Assembly: GCA_965220825.1 (NCBI GenBank) | Contig: OZ244839.1 | Coordinates: 434,001-498,000 of the forward strand | Reading direction: 5' to 3' | Source: G965220825 sp965220825 | GTDB taxonomy: Bacteria > Pseudomonadota > Alphaproteobacteria > UBA828 | Length of the DNA: 64,000 nucleotides | Part shown: positions 16,093 through 25,094 of the stretch, in pieces | Layout of the letters: each line of letters opens with the position of its first letter | Position numbering within the stretch: the first letter of the stretch is position 1 | Position numbers and translations under genes: made by a program | Notes under the pieces: model-generated | Seen by the model: only the letters and a program-made list of their open reading frames with translations | Told to the model about the DNA's origin: nothing | The model's database searches: none

Positions 16093-16605
16093 TCATGACT
16101 CGCTGACTTCGGCAAGCACGAACTGGCCAACCGTCCTGCTGTGCCAAGGGCGCGTGTATGCCGTTTTTAGCGCCGGCGTCGGCCGATGACCGGCGTCGTC
16201 AAGCAATCGTTCCAAGGATACGAGCCGTTCACGAAAACCGATCCGAATACCGAAGCGCAGACTGGCCTTGTCCGGTCCGCACAGCAGCCACACATCGTCC
16301 CGATTGGCCGCGTGCGCCCAGAGCGACGCCTCTCCGCGATCCAGAGCGATGTCCGGCGCCCGTAGGGCCAACTCGGCTCGCTCGCGCCGGCTCACGTCAT
16401 GGACCGCCGACAGGGAGCGCCGCAATTCCGACCCGTCGATCTGTTGCTCCGTTCGCCGTCGTTGAAAGCCGGTCTGCGTTTCAGTTACGCAGTCCTCGAC
16501 GGTCTCGACTGCGTAGCCGCCCGTCAGTGCCCGCCACGAAGCCGTGCGGTGACATTCGATGATGACGTTCGTGTCTACGAGCACGGGGCCGCGATGTCGC
16601 GCCAT
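16093..16605 (-). CDS. PIN-domain nuclease, putative toxin
   Basis: A 170-residue PIN-fold protein, expected to be an Mg-dependent ribonuclease. The first acidic residue is in VLVDTNVIIE (D11), the second cluster in DRGEASLWAHA, and a third Asp in LLCGPDKASLR, matching the VapC-like arrangement. It starts 6 nt after the stop of the Xre/Zn-peptidase gene on the same strand, giving the antitoxin-first order usual for type II pairs. Coupling of COG2856-type regulators to PIN-like proteins has been proposed as a toxin-antitoxin class. The RNA target is unknown. Confidence 0.75.
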   Translation of the reverse strand: MARHRGPVLVDTNVIIECHRTASWRALTGGYAVETVEDCVTETQTGFQRRRTEQQIDGSELRRSLSAVHDVSRRERAELALRAPDIALDRGEASLWAHAANRDDVWLLCGPDKASLRFGIRIGFRERLVSLERLLDDAGHRPTPALKTAYTRPWHSRTVGQFVLAEVSES

Positions 16606-16611
16606 TGCGGG

Positions 16612-17718
16612 TCACAATTCCTCAGGCGGCTCGACGCCATGGCTTGCGAACAGGTCCGTCAGGCCCTCAAGGGTCATGTCGAGCAGACCCGCCGCGCGCC
16701 GCATCGAGATATGCCCCTCATCGACAGCGGAAGCGAGAACCTCCACAAACGGCCTTGAATAGAGGGCAGGCGCCGCGCCCGTCGCGACGTCACGGCCGTT
16801 GTTGCGCAAGGCCGCTTCCGGCAGGGAGCGCGCCACTGACGGTTTCAGGTGGCCGAGTGCGACCAGCCGCCAACGCAGGGCCGAGGACGTCACCCGAAGC
16901 TCTTCCGCCACCGCGTTCAGATGCGCGATGAGTTCTTCCTTGTCGAACGACTTCCAGTCTCCATGCCGCTTCAGCGCCCCGGCCGGCATCAGCACCGCCG
17001 CCGCAAAGTTGTTGGCGAGCTGCTCCACCCGATTGCCGCCGGTCTCCCGCGCCTCTTCCGAATGTCCCGGCGGCATCGCGTCCCAGGTCAGGATGTGAAA
17101 GAGCTCGTGCGCGAGGTCGAAGTGGCGGCGTCCTTCGATTTCCCGGCGCGCGATCAGGACCGTGTCCAGTTCGGGCAGGCGGCAGGCGGCCCCTGAAATG
17201 CCCTCCCGGGCGTCCACCATGAGCACCAGGATGCCCAGCCGTTGCTCCATGGCCTCGGCCAAGTTCGTTGCCGGTACCTCGCCGAGGCCGAATTCAGCCA
17301 CGAACCGCTCCCCGGCCCGCATGGCATCCTCGAAACGCGAGAGGCGGGTAAGGCCCAGGACCCGGCGCATAAGAGGAGTCTCGCGCCCAACCTGTGGCGC
17401 CAGAGTGCGAAACGCCGCGATCCAGCGACCGGCCTCCTGTTCATACTCGCTGAGCTGTTCGGGCAGGACACCGGTCTGGCGCCACGAGAAGCGGCCTTCG
17501 CCGACGAGCCGAAACGGATCCGTGAAATATTCGAGCGGCACGTCCAACTTCTCCAACGCCAGCACGAGCTCGTCCGCCGAGACACGGCGCGCGCCTGTCT
17601 CGATGGCCGAGACGGTCTGCCGATCATTGAAGTCCAACATCCGTGCAAGATCTTCCTGAGAGAGCCTGCGCTCCTCGCGCAACGCCTTGAATCGCGCACC
17701 GATCGACGGTGTGGACAT
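16612..17718 (-). CDS. Xre-family regulator fused to ImmA/IrrE-type metallopeptidase
   Basis: A 368-residue two-domain protein. An HTH_XRE domain covers about 6-62 (FKALREERRLSQEDLARML), and an ImmA/IrrE (COG2856, DUF955) zinc peptidase domain is centred on AHELFH (HELFH at about 204-208). A helical C-terminal region follows. Related proteins are repressors or antirepressors in mobile elements, or antitoxins. It is the first gene of a pair with a PIN nuclease, and a perfect palindrome lies 10 bp upstream of its start, suggesting autoregulation. Both zinc-binding His and the catalytic Glu are present, so cleavage of itself or a partner is possible. Confidence 0.88.
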   Translation of the reverse strand: MSTPSIGARFKALREERRLSQEDLARMLDFNDRQTVSAIETGARRVSADELVLALEKLDVPLEYFTDPFRLVGEGRFSWRQTGVLPEQLSEYEQEAGRWIAAFRTLAPQVGRETPLMRRVLGLTRLSRFEDAMRAGERFVAEFGLGEVPATNLAEAMEQRLGILVLMVDAREGISGAACRLPELDTVLIARREIEGRRHFDLAHELFHILTWDAMPPGHSEEARETGGNRVEQLANNFAAAVLMPAGALKRHGDWKSFDKEELIAHLNAVAEELRVTSSALRWRLVALGHLKPSVARSLPEAALRNNGRDVATGAAPALYSRPFVEVLASAVDEGHISMRRAAGLLDMTLEGLTDLFASHGVEPPEEL

Positions 17719-17727
17719 GACGACCCT

Positions 17728-17742
17728 CCATACCCGGTATGG
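17728..17742. promoter_or_regulatory. Palindromic operator upstream of the Xre/PIN pair
   Basis: CCATACC-C-GGTATGG, a perfect 7-bp inverted repeat around one central base, ending 10 bp before the Xre start codon. On the minus strand a TTGCTA hexamer lies 17 bp before CATACC, so the palindrome would cover the -10. This is the expected place for binding by the Xre domain of the first gene. Confidence 0.6.
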
Positions 17743-18040
17743 TCTTGCATTTTACATCTAGCAAGAAATTTATGCTACAGGGAGATCGCAGGGTGCGCTG
17801 TCTCTGCGACGTTCCGAGGTCCATCCTTGCCTTGCGGTCGCGTTGTGGCGCGGCAAGCGCGTACTCAGGCGCCGTCGGGAGCGCCTCTTCGCGTTCCTTC
17901 CTTGCTTCCGGCCCTAGCTCCAAGTGCCGTATGGCGATCCGCTTCGCCTTCCCGATGTCTTCCGGAGCCGCCATGCGCCCGCCGGTACGGAGCGCCGCCC
18001 GCCATATGTGAGAAAACGTTCCTTTAACGCTCGGTTCATT
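17743..18040. other. Intergenic region without a clear gene
   Basis: About 300 bp between the divergent Xre and Fic genes. On the minus strand a stretch around 17800-17975 reads MAAPEDIGKAKRIAIRHLEL and onward with plausible composition, but its frame continues antisense into the Xre gene without a fitting stop. I treat it as a decayed remnant at best. Confidence 0.3.
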
Positions 18041-18067
18041 CCATATGTTATCTAAAGTTTCATATGG
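18041..18067. promoter_or_regulatory. Inverted CATATG repeats upstream of Fic gene
   Basis: CCATATG at 18041-18047 and CATATGG at 18061-18067 form an inverted repeat with a 13-bp spacer, and a third CATATG occurs at 18003-18008. They lie 43-107 bp before the Fic ATG. The Fic protein has a C-terminal winged helix that could bind here; this is inference. Confidence 0.4.
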
Positions 18068-18109
18068 ACGGGAACGAACGCCATACGAAACTTTTGGAAG
18101 GCATGGGCC

Positions 18110-19291
18110 ATGAGCGGCGACGAAGCCGATAGCCGGTTTCGGGCCGGCCGCTATGTGTCGCAGCCCACGGGCTATCGGGCTTTCATTCCGGTGCCGCTGC
18201 CTCCGAATCCGCCGATCCGCATCGACGGTGGTTTGCAGACCCTGCTGTCCCAGGCGGACCGCGCCCTCGGGCGGCTGGACAGCTCGATAGACACATTGCC
18301 CGACGCGAACCTCTTCATGCTCCAATATGTGCGAAAGGAGGCCGTGCTTTCCAGCCAGATCGAGGGCACGCAGAGCTCCCTTCACGATGTCCTGCTCGCC
18401 GAGGCGCGCATGCGTTCTGCGAACGGCCCGTGGGACGCGGGTGAAGTGATCAATTACATAAGTGCTATGAACTATGGACTTGAACGGATTCGTGAATTTC
18501 CCCTTTCGGTTCGTCTGATTCGAGAAATCCATGAGCGGCTGCTGCAGGGTGTGCGCGGGGGACGGTCGGAGCCGGGCGCATTGCGCACCTCGCAGAACTG
18601 GATCGGCCCGGCCGGCTGCGCGCTCGCCGAAGCCGCGTTCGTTCCGCCGCCGCCCCATGACGTGCCGGGCGCGCTGGGCGATCTCGAGACGTTCCTCCAT
18701 CGCCGCGACGGCCTCCCCGAGCTCGTTCGGATCGGTCTTGCCCATGCCCAGTTCGAAACCGTCCATCCGTTCCTCGACGGGAACGGCCGCGTGGGGCGCC
18801 TGCTTATCACCTTCCTGCTTTGCGAGAAGGGGATACTCGCCATGCCCGTTCTCTATATCTCGCATTACTTCAAGCGGCATCGAGCGGAATATTACGAGCG
18901 CCTTCAGGCGGTTCGCGACACCGGCGACTGGGAGGGCTGGCTGTCGTTCTTCCTGCGCGGCGTGGCGGAAGTGGCCGTCGATGCGACGGCGACGGCGCGC
19001 CGGATCCTCGCGTTGCGGGAGGAGCATCGCGCCGCCGTCACGGCGAATCTCGGCCGGGCGGCAGGCAATGGGCACCGGGTTCTGGACTCGCTCTACCGGG
19101 AGCCCGTTCTGAACGTCGCCCGCGTTCGGAAAATCACCGACACGACCTATACCGGTGCGAACAAGCTCGTGGAACGCCTGGTCGCAATCGGCATCTTGCG
19201 GGAAATAACCGGCAACAGGCGCAACCGCGTGTTCGCGTATCACGGCTATATCGGCATTTTCGCGGAGGGCACGGAGGAGGCCGCGTCGTAG
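18110..19291 (+). CDS. Fic family protein with N-terminal inhibitory helix and C-terminal winged helix
   Basis: A 393-residue Fic (AMP/NMP-transferase) protein. The catalytic motif HPFLDGNGRVGR at about 219-230 is complete. An N-terminal autoinhibitory motif SSQIEG at about 81-86 marks the self-inhibited class. The last 80 residues (RKITDTTYTGANKLVERLVAIGILR) form a winged helix-turn-helix, so the protein may regulate its own promoter. GGAAGG precedes the ATG. The target protein is unknown. It is divergent from the Xre/PIN pair and next to the ABC importer. Confidence 0.9.
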   Translation: MSGDEADSRFRAGRYVSQPTGYRAFIPVPLPPNPPIRIDGGLQTLLSQADRALGRLDSSIDTLPDANLFMLQYVRKEAVLSSQIEGTQSSLHDVLLAEARMRSANGPWDAGEVINYISAMNYGLERIREFPLSVRLIREIHERLLQGVRGGRSEPGALRTSQNWIGPAGCALAEAAFVPPPPHDVPGALGDLETFLHRRDGLPELVRIGLAHAQFETVHPFLDGNGRVGRLLITFLLCEKGILAMPVLYISHYFKRHRAEYYERLQAVRDTGDWEGWLSFFLRGVAEVAVDATATARRILALREEHRAAVTANLGRAAGNGHRVLDSLYREPVLNVARVRKITDTTYTGANKLVERLVAIGILREITGNRRNRVFAYHGYIGIFAEGTEEAAS

Positions 19292-19406
19292 CCGCGTCGA
19301 GAGAGGCCGGACGGGCGCCTTTCTTGAAATGACCGGTCGAATCGGGGATATGGCCATATTCCCGGCGAAGCCCATTGCGGACAGAGCTCCACCGCCTCGG
19401 CAGTGC

Positions 19407-20420
19407 TCATCTCTCGGGCCGGCCACCTGAATCCGTCGGTCCCCGCGTTCGGCCCCGGAGACCTGCGCCGAAGACCGTGTCGCGAAGGGTCAGCCGCCCG
19501 GCAAGAAACTCGATGGCGATCATGGTCAGAAGCAGCGCGCCGGTGACGAGCTGCACCAGATAAGCGGTGCTACCCCGTGCCGCGAGCCCGGTCGCTACCA
19601 CGGTGAGTACGGCGACTCCTAGAGCGACGTTGACGACCGTGCCCCGCCCGCCATAGAGGCTGATGCCGCCCAACAATGCGGCGGCCGCTCCGCTGAGCAG
19701 TAGATCCGCATAGTTCTGCGGTGCCGCGCTTCCGCCGCGCGCGGCTGCCAGCGCACCGGCGAGGCTTGCGCATCCGGCGGAGATTGCGAAGCTCACGGTG
19801 AGCGGCCGTATGCGCGGTACGCCGGCGGCAATCGCCTCATTGCGCGCGCCGCCGATAGCGTAGATCTCGCGGCCCCAGTGTGTGTAGGTCAGAAAGAGGC
19901 CGGCGAGGATGAACACCGTCACCGCCGTGATGCTGCTGATCGAGAAGACCACATAACGGTCGAGGAGCGGGTCGGTGATGGTGATGTTGTGGATGATGAT
20001 GGGTGCGTTGTCGCTCGCGATATAGGTGAGGCCCCGCAGAAGGATCAGCGTGCCGATGGTGAACACGAGGGAGTTGATGCGCAGGTAGCCGATCAATGTG
20101 CCCTGAACGGCGCCGAAGACCACTCCGACCAGGGTGGCGATCACGATGCAGGGGACGAGCCCGGTCGGCGATGTCAGAACTGCCACCACTGCGGCGAGAG
20201 CCGCCATCGAGCCAACGGAGAGATCCAGTTCGCCGGCGATGATCGTGACCGCGAGCCCGAGCGCCGCGAGCCCGACAAGCGGAAAACCCTCCAGCACGGC
20301 GAAAATACTACCGACGCCGCGAAAACTGGGCGTGATCCCGGCGATAACGGCCCACGTTATCAGCAGAACGACCAGGGGAAGCGCGTAGGGCCGCAGCCTG
20401 TCGAGAGGGTGGGCAATCAT
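19407..20420 (-). CDS. Ribose-type ABC transporter permease, second subunit
   Basis: A 337-residue inner-membrane permease of the RbsC/BPD_transp_2 family with about 8-10 hydrophobic helices. Family marks include LGLAVTIIAGELDLSVGSMA (about 53-72) and the conserved EAIAAGVPRIRPLTVSFAIS loop. It is last in the operon; its ATG overlaps the stop of the first permease (ATGA at 20417-20420 region). Two different permeases with one ATPase are typical of rhamnose/autoinducer-type importers, so the pair likely forms a heterodimeric channel. The substrate is unknown. Confidence 0.9.
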   Translation of the reverse strand: MIAHPLDRLRPYALPLVVLLITWAVIAGITPSFRGVGSIFAVLEGFPLVGLAALGLAVTIIAGELDLSVGSMAALAAVVAVLTSPTGLVPCIVIATLVGVVFGAVQGTLIGYLRINSLVFTIGTLILLRGLTYIASDNAPIIIHNITITDPLLDRYVVFSISSITAVTVFILAGLFLTYTHWGREIYAIGGARNEAIAAGVPRIRPLTVSFAISAGCASLAGALAAARGGSAAPQNYADLLLSGAAAALLGGISLYGGRGTVVNVALGVAVLTVVATGLAARGSTAYLVQLVTGALLLTMIAIEFLAGRLTLRDTVFGAGLRGRTRGPTDSGGRPER

Positions 20421-21391
20421 CAGCGCACGGCCCGGCGGCGGCGCAGTTCGTGCAGCAGCACGACGACGGCAACGACGACACCACCCTGGACCGCAAGCCG
20501 GCCGCCGGTGCTGAAGTCGTTAAGCACCATCATGCTGGAAATGACCGCGATGAAGAGGGCCCCGGCGGCCGATCGCAGCGGCGAGCCCTGGCCTCCCTGG
20601 ATCGCCGTACCGCCTACCAGCAGGGCAGCGATCGCGTCGATCGTCAGGTTGGGAAATGAGCGCGACGTGGCTTGGTTGAAGGCGGCGCCGTTGAGAATGC
20701 CGGCGATTGCGAGGCCTACCGAAAATATTGCGAATGCGAGGATGGTGACTCGGGTGATCGAGATACCGCTGATCCGCGCGGTGGCTCGATTGGCGCCGAC
20801 CAATGCGGTCTCTCGCCCCCAGACGGTCCGGGACATCAGGATCGAGACGACCACGGTGAAGATGAGAAAGATCAGAACCTGAATCGGAATCCCCGCAACC
20901 GTGCTGCTACCCCAGCCAACGAGATAATCGCCGGTGCGCACGATTCCGGCGCCGGTAATCTCGGTCACGACACCGAAGATGATCGCACCGGCCGCGAGCG
21001 TTGTGATGATGGGGTTGAGTCCGGTGGCGACGATCGCACCCTGCATGACGCCCACGGCGATCAGCCCGACGACGACCGCGAGCATGGCGAGGGGCTGAGG
21101 CCATCCGTCGCCGACCAGTGCCACGAAGCACACCATCGCCAGCATGGCGGACTGGCCGATGGCGAGCGAGACGAAGTTGCCGGAGAGCGTCATCGGAGTC
21201 ATGGCGACGGCGACGATCCCGACGATCGACGCATTCCGCAGGATGGCCCGGATGTTATCGACGGTAAGAAAGCTTGGAGTGACGATGACCGCCACGATTA
21301 TCCCGGCGAGCGCGAGGCCGATGACGACGGCGAGCGGCAACCAGTCCCGGCGATGACCGGACGGCAGGCGTACGGCCTCAGAGTATCTCAC
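20420..21391 (-). CDS. Ribose-type ABC transporter permease, first subunit
   Basis: A 323-residue permease, same family as the gene downstream, with marks VAMTPMTLSGNFVSLAIGQ and ATARISGISITRVTILAFAI. The GTG start at 21391 shares one base with the TAG stop of the ATPase gene, so the proteins are coupled; an upstream open frame to 21688 is antisense or overlapping with the ATPase and not used. It forms the membrane channel with the second permease. Confidence 0.88.
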   Translation of the reverse strand: MRYSEAVRLPSGHRRDWLPLAVVIGLALAGIIVAVIVTPSFLTVDNIRAILRNASIVGIVAVAMTPMTLSGNFVSLAIGQSAMLAMVCFVALVGDGWPQPLAMLAVVVGLIAVGVMQGAIVATGLNPIITTLAAGAIIFGVVTEITGAGIVRTGDYLVGWGSSTVAGIPIQVLIFLIFTVVVSILMSRTVWGRETALVGANRATARISGISITRVTILAFAIFSVGLAIAGILNGAAFNQATSRSFPNLTIDAIAALLVGGTAIQGGQGSPLRSAAGALFIAVISSMMVLNDFSTGGRLAVQGGVVVAVVVLLHELRRRRAVR

Positions 21392-22956
21392 TATGCCGCC
21401 CCGTTGGTGTCTGCGGGCGCCTCGACTTCCTGATGCATGACTTCCCGCACCAGCGCGTCTTCGGTCCATTCGTCGTGCGGCAGCATGCGAATCATCCGGC
21501 CGCGGTAAAAAGTGGCGATCGTGTCCGAGAGTCCGAGAATTTCCGAGGTGTCGGAGCTCGCGACGACGATGCCGACACCGGCGCCGCAAAGATCGCGAAG
21601 CCGCTGATAGATTTCGGCCCGCGCGCCGATATCGACTCCGCGCGTTGGCTCTTCCAGCAAGATCACGCTCGGCCCGGTACCGAGCCACTTACCGACAGCA
21701 ACCTTCTGCTGGTTGCCGCCGCTCAGCGCGCCCACCGCCGCGCCGAGGCGCTTCACGTCTATGGCGAACTCCGACGCGATCTCCCGCGAGCGAATGCGCT
21801 CGCGCCGCCCCGATATCCAGCCGGCAGACGATACGGCGCGTACCCAGGGCGAAGAGAGATTTTCGCGAATGGGGCGCTCGGCGAAGATACCGTCCCGCTT
21901 TCGATCAGCGGTGCAATAGGCGATACCGCTCGCGAGGGTGGCAGCCCGGCTGCGCATGGACAGCTCGTTGCCGTTCAGCTCGACCCGGCCAGCGAGAAGG
22001 GGCAGCATTCCGGCGAGCGACTGGACGACCGCATTGGCGCCGCTGCCGAGCTGACCGGTCAGACCCACGATCTCGCCGTGATGAACATTCAGGCTCACCG
22101 GTTCTTCGATCCCCTCGGCCAACAATCCGTCGACCCGCAGAAGAGGCTCTCCGGCGAGCGAGCCACGGGCAGGAAACATCGTGCCGAGCTCGCGGCCCAG
22201 CATCATCGAAATCACCGCATCCACGTCGAGTTCGCTCGCGGGCCTTGCCGGCAGGCTTCGTCCGTTGCGAAACACCGTTACGCGGCTTGCCACGCGGAAG
22301 ACCTCGGGCAACCTGTGGGTGACGTAGATGACGCTACGCCCCTCGGCCGAGAGCCGCTTGATAACGGCGAGCACACGCTCGATTTCCCGGTCTGCGAGCG
22401 CGGCCGTCGGTTCGTCGAAGATCAGGATGCGCGCGTTGCGGACGAGCAGGCGGGCAACCTCCAGCAACTGCATCTCGGCGACACTGAGGCGCTCGACCGG
22501 CGTCCGCGGATCCAGATAGTCGAGACCGACGCCGCCGAGCAGCCGGCGCGCACGAGCATTGAGCGCCCGGGGCAGCCATATCGGCGGAATGCCCTTCTGA
22601 CCGAGAACGAGATTCTCGGCCACGCTGAGGGTGGGGACCGAACTGTATTCCTGGTGAACGACCGCCACGCCCGCTGCCTGCGAACGGGCGCTCGGGTAAA
22701 GCGCCGCGCGCTTGCCGTTGATTTCGATCGTACCCGAATCGGGCTGGACGAGCCCGGAGAGAATTTTGACGAGTGTGCTTTTACCGGCGCCGTTTTCACC
22801 GAGCAACGCCATGACCTCGCCCGGGTACAGCTCGAAATCCACATCGTCGAGCGCTTGGACATTACCGTAGCGTTTGGAGAGACGGCGCACGCCGAGCCGT
22901 GGCGAAGGCGCCGTCTCCTCGTTCAGACCGCTTGTCCCCGCGGCTTCTTCCGGCAC
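21391..22956 (-). CDS. Sugar-type ABC transporter ATPase (RbsA-like, two nucleotide-binding domains)
   Basis: A 521-residue duplicated ATPase. The N-terminal half has Walker A GENGAGKST (about 53-61), signature LSVAEMQLLEVARLL and Walker B ILIFDEPTAAL. The C-terminal half has a degenerate Walker A (GQLGSGANAVVQ), signature LSGGNQQKVAVGKWL and VILLEEPTRGVD. This asymmetry, with one competent and one degenerate site, is normal for the RbsA/MglA group. It lies 12 nt downstream of the binding-protein gene and is coupled to the first permease. Confidence 0.93.
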   Translation of the reverse strand: MPEEAAGTSGLNEETAPSPRLGVRRLSKRYGNVQALDDVDFELYPGEVMALLGENGAGKSTLVKILSGLVQPDSGTIEINGKRAALYPSARSQAAGVAVVHQEYSSVPTLSVAENLVLGQKGIPPIWLPRALNARARRLLGGVGLDYLDPRTPVERLSVAEMQLLEVARLLVRNARILIFDEPTAALADREIERVLAVIKRLSAEGRSVIYVTHRLPEVFRVASRVTVFRNGRSLPARPASELDVDAVISMMLGRELGTMFPARGSLAGEPLLRVDGLLAEGIEEPVSLNVHHGEIVGLTGQLGSGANAVVQSLAGMLPLLAGRVELNGNELSMRSRAATLASGIAYCTADRKRDGIFAERPIRENLSSPWVRAVSSAGWISGRRERIRSREIASEFAIDVKRLGAAVGALSGGNQQKVAVGKWLGTGPSVILLEEPTRGVDIGARAEIYQRLRDLCGAGVGIVVASSDTSEILGLSDTIATFYRGRMIRMLPHDEWTEDALVREVMHQEVEAPADTNGAA

Positions 22957-22968
22957 AGCACGGAATCT

Positions 22969-24069
22969 TTAGCCGGAGGCACAAATCTCGTCAGCCGTGT
23001 AGCCCCAGATCCTGGTGTTGGCGACACCCTCCGCCCCGATGGCCGGGGCGTGCGGCATGTAGTTGTATTTCGCTGGCGGCGTGTTCTCGACTTCGGGCGC
23101 CTCGGCCTCGACTTCGAGTTGGATCAAGTCGCCCTCGATCCGGCCGTGGGCTACGAACTTGGCTGCCGTGCGGATCGCGAGAGCGCCTTCGACCGCAGCT
23201 GGCTGGATGCCGGTTCCGAAGGTCTCGCCGTTCTTCACCGCATCGAGGCTGCCGGAGCAGTCGCCGGATACGATGTAGACGTCTTTGCCCGGCGCGATCC
23301 CGTTCTCCTTGAGAGCGCGGATAATACCGTTCGCCGCTTGCTGGTTCGACACGAACAGAAAGTCGAATTGCCCCTTGAATTTGGGCACCACTTGGCTGCC
23401 GATCTGATATCCAGTCTCCGGGCTGTTGGGACCCCATTCGGTATGGATGATATTGAAGGGCTCGTCGGCAGTGACCGCGAGAAAACCTTTCATCCGCTCG
23501 ACGCCGGTCTTTTCACCTTCAGGGTGTTGGAACACCAGAAGATTCCCCTCCGGAGTCTGGAACTCCATACCGGCTGCACGCGCTGCCTCGCGTGCCTGCA
23601 GCATCATATGCCCGAGCGTCTCGCCGATCAGGATCTGGTTGGCGCCGGAATATGCCTGCACATAGGGCCAGGACTGCTCATTCGGCTCCTGGGTAAGTTG
23701 GATGACCGGAGCGAGGCGCGAGAGCTGGCGCACGGCGTTGATAGCCGCATCCGCCACCCACGGCCAGAAGACGATCACCTCCGGCTCCGCACCGCTCGCG
23801 ATATATTGCTGTACTTGGGCATCCTGTTCCGGCTGGGAGAAATTATGCTGGAACACGGTGAGATCCCAGCCGAGCCGTTCCGCTTCTTGCTGGGCTCCCT
23901 TGATCTGATTGGCGCCGTATACGTTCGACGCCGTCATCACGAACATTACCATCTGCTTGCCATCGCCTAGCAGCGTGCCGGTTCCCTCGGCTTTGGCGAC
24001 ATTCCACGGAAGGCTCGCCACGAAGGCACTTGCGCATGCAAGTACGGTCAATCGTTTCAGGAATCTCAT
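22969..24069 (-). CDS. Periplasmic substrate-binding protein of ribose-type ABC importer
   Basis: A 366-residue type I periplasmic binding protein (Peripla_BP_4-like) with a Sec signal peptide (MRFLKRLTVLACASAFVASL, cleavage near AKA-EG at 26-27). The core has MFVMTASNVYGANQIKGAQQ, an acidic/aromatic hinge region, and IYIVSGD-like YIVSGDCSGSLDAVKNGE. ATG 24069 follows a GGGGGAGGT site. It is first in the operon of binding protein, ATPase and two permeases. The ligand is not predictable; a carbohydrate, polyol or similar small molecule is likely for this family. Confidence 0.9.
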   Translation of the reverse strand: MRFLKRLTVLACASAFVASLPWNVAKAEGTGTLLGDGKQMVMFVMTASNVYGANQIKGAQQEAERLGWDLTVFQHNFSQPEQDAQVQQYIASGAEPEVIVFWPWVADAAINAVRQLSRLAPVIQLTQEPNEQSWPYVQAYSGANQILIGETLGHMMLQAREAARAAGMEFQTPEGNLLVFQHPEGEKTGVERMKGFLAVTADEPFNIIHTEWGPNSPETGYQIGSQVVPKFKGQFDFLFVSNQQAANGIIRALKENGIAPGKDVYIVSGDCSGSLDAVKNGETFGTGIQPAAVEGALAIRTAAKFVAHGRIEGDLIQLEVEAEAPEVENTPPAKYNYMPHAPAIGAEGVANTRIWGYTADEICASG

Positions 24070-24131
24070 TGGACCTCCCCCTGACTTCATTTTGCGACCT
24101 GACGGCCGTCGTTGGATTTCGTAAGGGCCAG

Positions 24132-24159
24132 CCTATGGAGCCGTTGCCCGAACTGTCAA
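24132..24159 (-). promoter_or_regulatory. Candidate sigma-70 promoter of the ABC importer operon
   Basis: On the minus strand a perfect TTGACA (24154-24159) and CATAGG (24132-24137) are separated by 16 bp, 63 bp before the binding-protein ATG. The -10 is weak. Confidence 0.5.
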
Positions 24160-24349
24160 GCTTCCGCCGCCGACGGAGCCTACCGCGCGATCCCGTTCGA
24201 ACATGGTTGCAGTGGGGGTTGGTCGGCCAGGCGGGGCGTGGTCGAAAGTAGCCGGGAACGTCGGGTAGCCCGCGATCCGCCTGTAGATGAAGGCGTGCAG
24301 ATACCGCCTTGTGCACGCTGATAGCGTGGAAGGAGGTTTGACTGCCGAG

Positions 24350-24808
24350 TTACAGTTCCATGATGCGCTGCTTCTCCCATCCGCGCTCGTACGGACTCCA
24401 CATCAGGGAAATCAGCTTTACGCGCTTGAACTTCCATTCCCCGTCGATACGAAGATAGTCGTCTTCATATTTCGCAGCTCCCCAGATCGGTTGGAGGTCG
24501 CCGTCTTGCGGGAAGCTGCAAGGTTCCAGCAGCAGCCATTTTCCCGTCGCCGTGTCGCCGTCGACATCGATGATCGGGTTCATCACATAATGGACGGCAA
24601 AGGGGAGATGCTGTAGCGCGCGGATCGCGTCGCGCCCTTCGTGGGTTCCAAAAACGTCGGTCTCGAACACGCCGTCTTCAGCAAATAGATTGGCCCAATT
24701 TTCGCTATCGTGAGCGTCCGCATAATAACAATAGAGGCTCCTCAAACGTTTGATTTCCTCCAAATCGCGGAGATACCGAATATTTTTCTCCAGGTCGGTC
24801 GATGGCAT
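24350..24808 (-). CDS. Nuclear transport factor 2-like (SnoaL_4) protein
   Basis: A 152-residue alpha+beta barrel protein. The N-terminal helix EEIKRLRSLYCYYADAHDSE and the FAEDGVFETD strand with HYVMNPIIDVDGDTATGKW are typical of the SnoaL_4/ring-hydroxylating-dioxygenase-beta-like group. Members are small hydrolases, isomerases or accessory proteins; the catalytic role here is unknown. ATG 24808 is preceded by GGAG. It stands alone between the ABC operon and an enolase-family gene on the other strand. A second SnoaL_4 protein is at 30507-30989 in the monooxygenase operon. Confidence 0.8.
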   Translation of the reverse strand: MPSTDLEKNIRYLRDLEEIKRLRSLYCYYADAHDSENWANLFAEDGVFETDVFGTHEGRDAIRALQHLPFAVHYVMNPIIDVDGDTATGKWLLLEPCSFPQDGDLQPIWGAAKYEDDYLRIDGEWKFKRVKLISLMWSPYERGWEKQRIMEL

Positions 24809-25094
24809 TTCCAATTCTCCTGTTGGTTACCGAATCACTCGTCGCCGGGGGCGGCACGCAGTGAACCCGTAACTCTTTGGCATATTTCCGATTCCACAAT
24901 CTCGTTGTCAACGGTCGGCCCACCCGGCTGTCGGAGGCGTTCTGGCCTGTATGGATGGTCCGGCAGTCGGGTCAAGGCATATGCCGGTCGATGATCAGGC
25001 CGCTGGATCCGGCTTCTCAGGAACGACCGAAGAAGCGATATACTCCGCGGCCGGGCCCTGCCGGGGCGGAGGCGGAAATGGGAGCAAGCGGGCG

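Noticed and set aside
17624..19426. A 600-residue minus-strand open frame covering the Fic gene
   Set aside because: It is antisense to a clear Fic gene and overlaps the Xre start; composition is typical of a non-coding complement frame.
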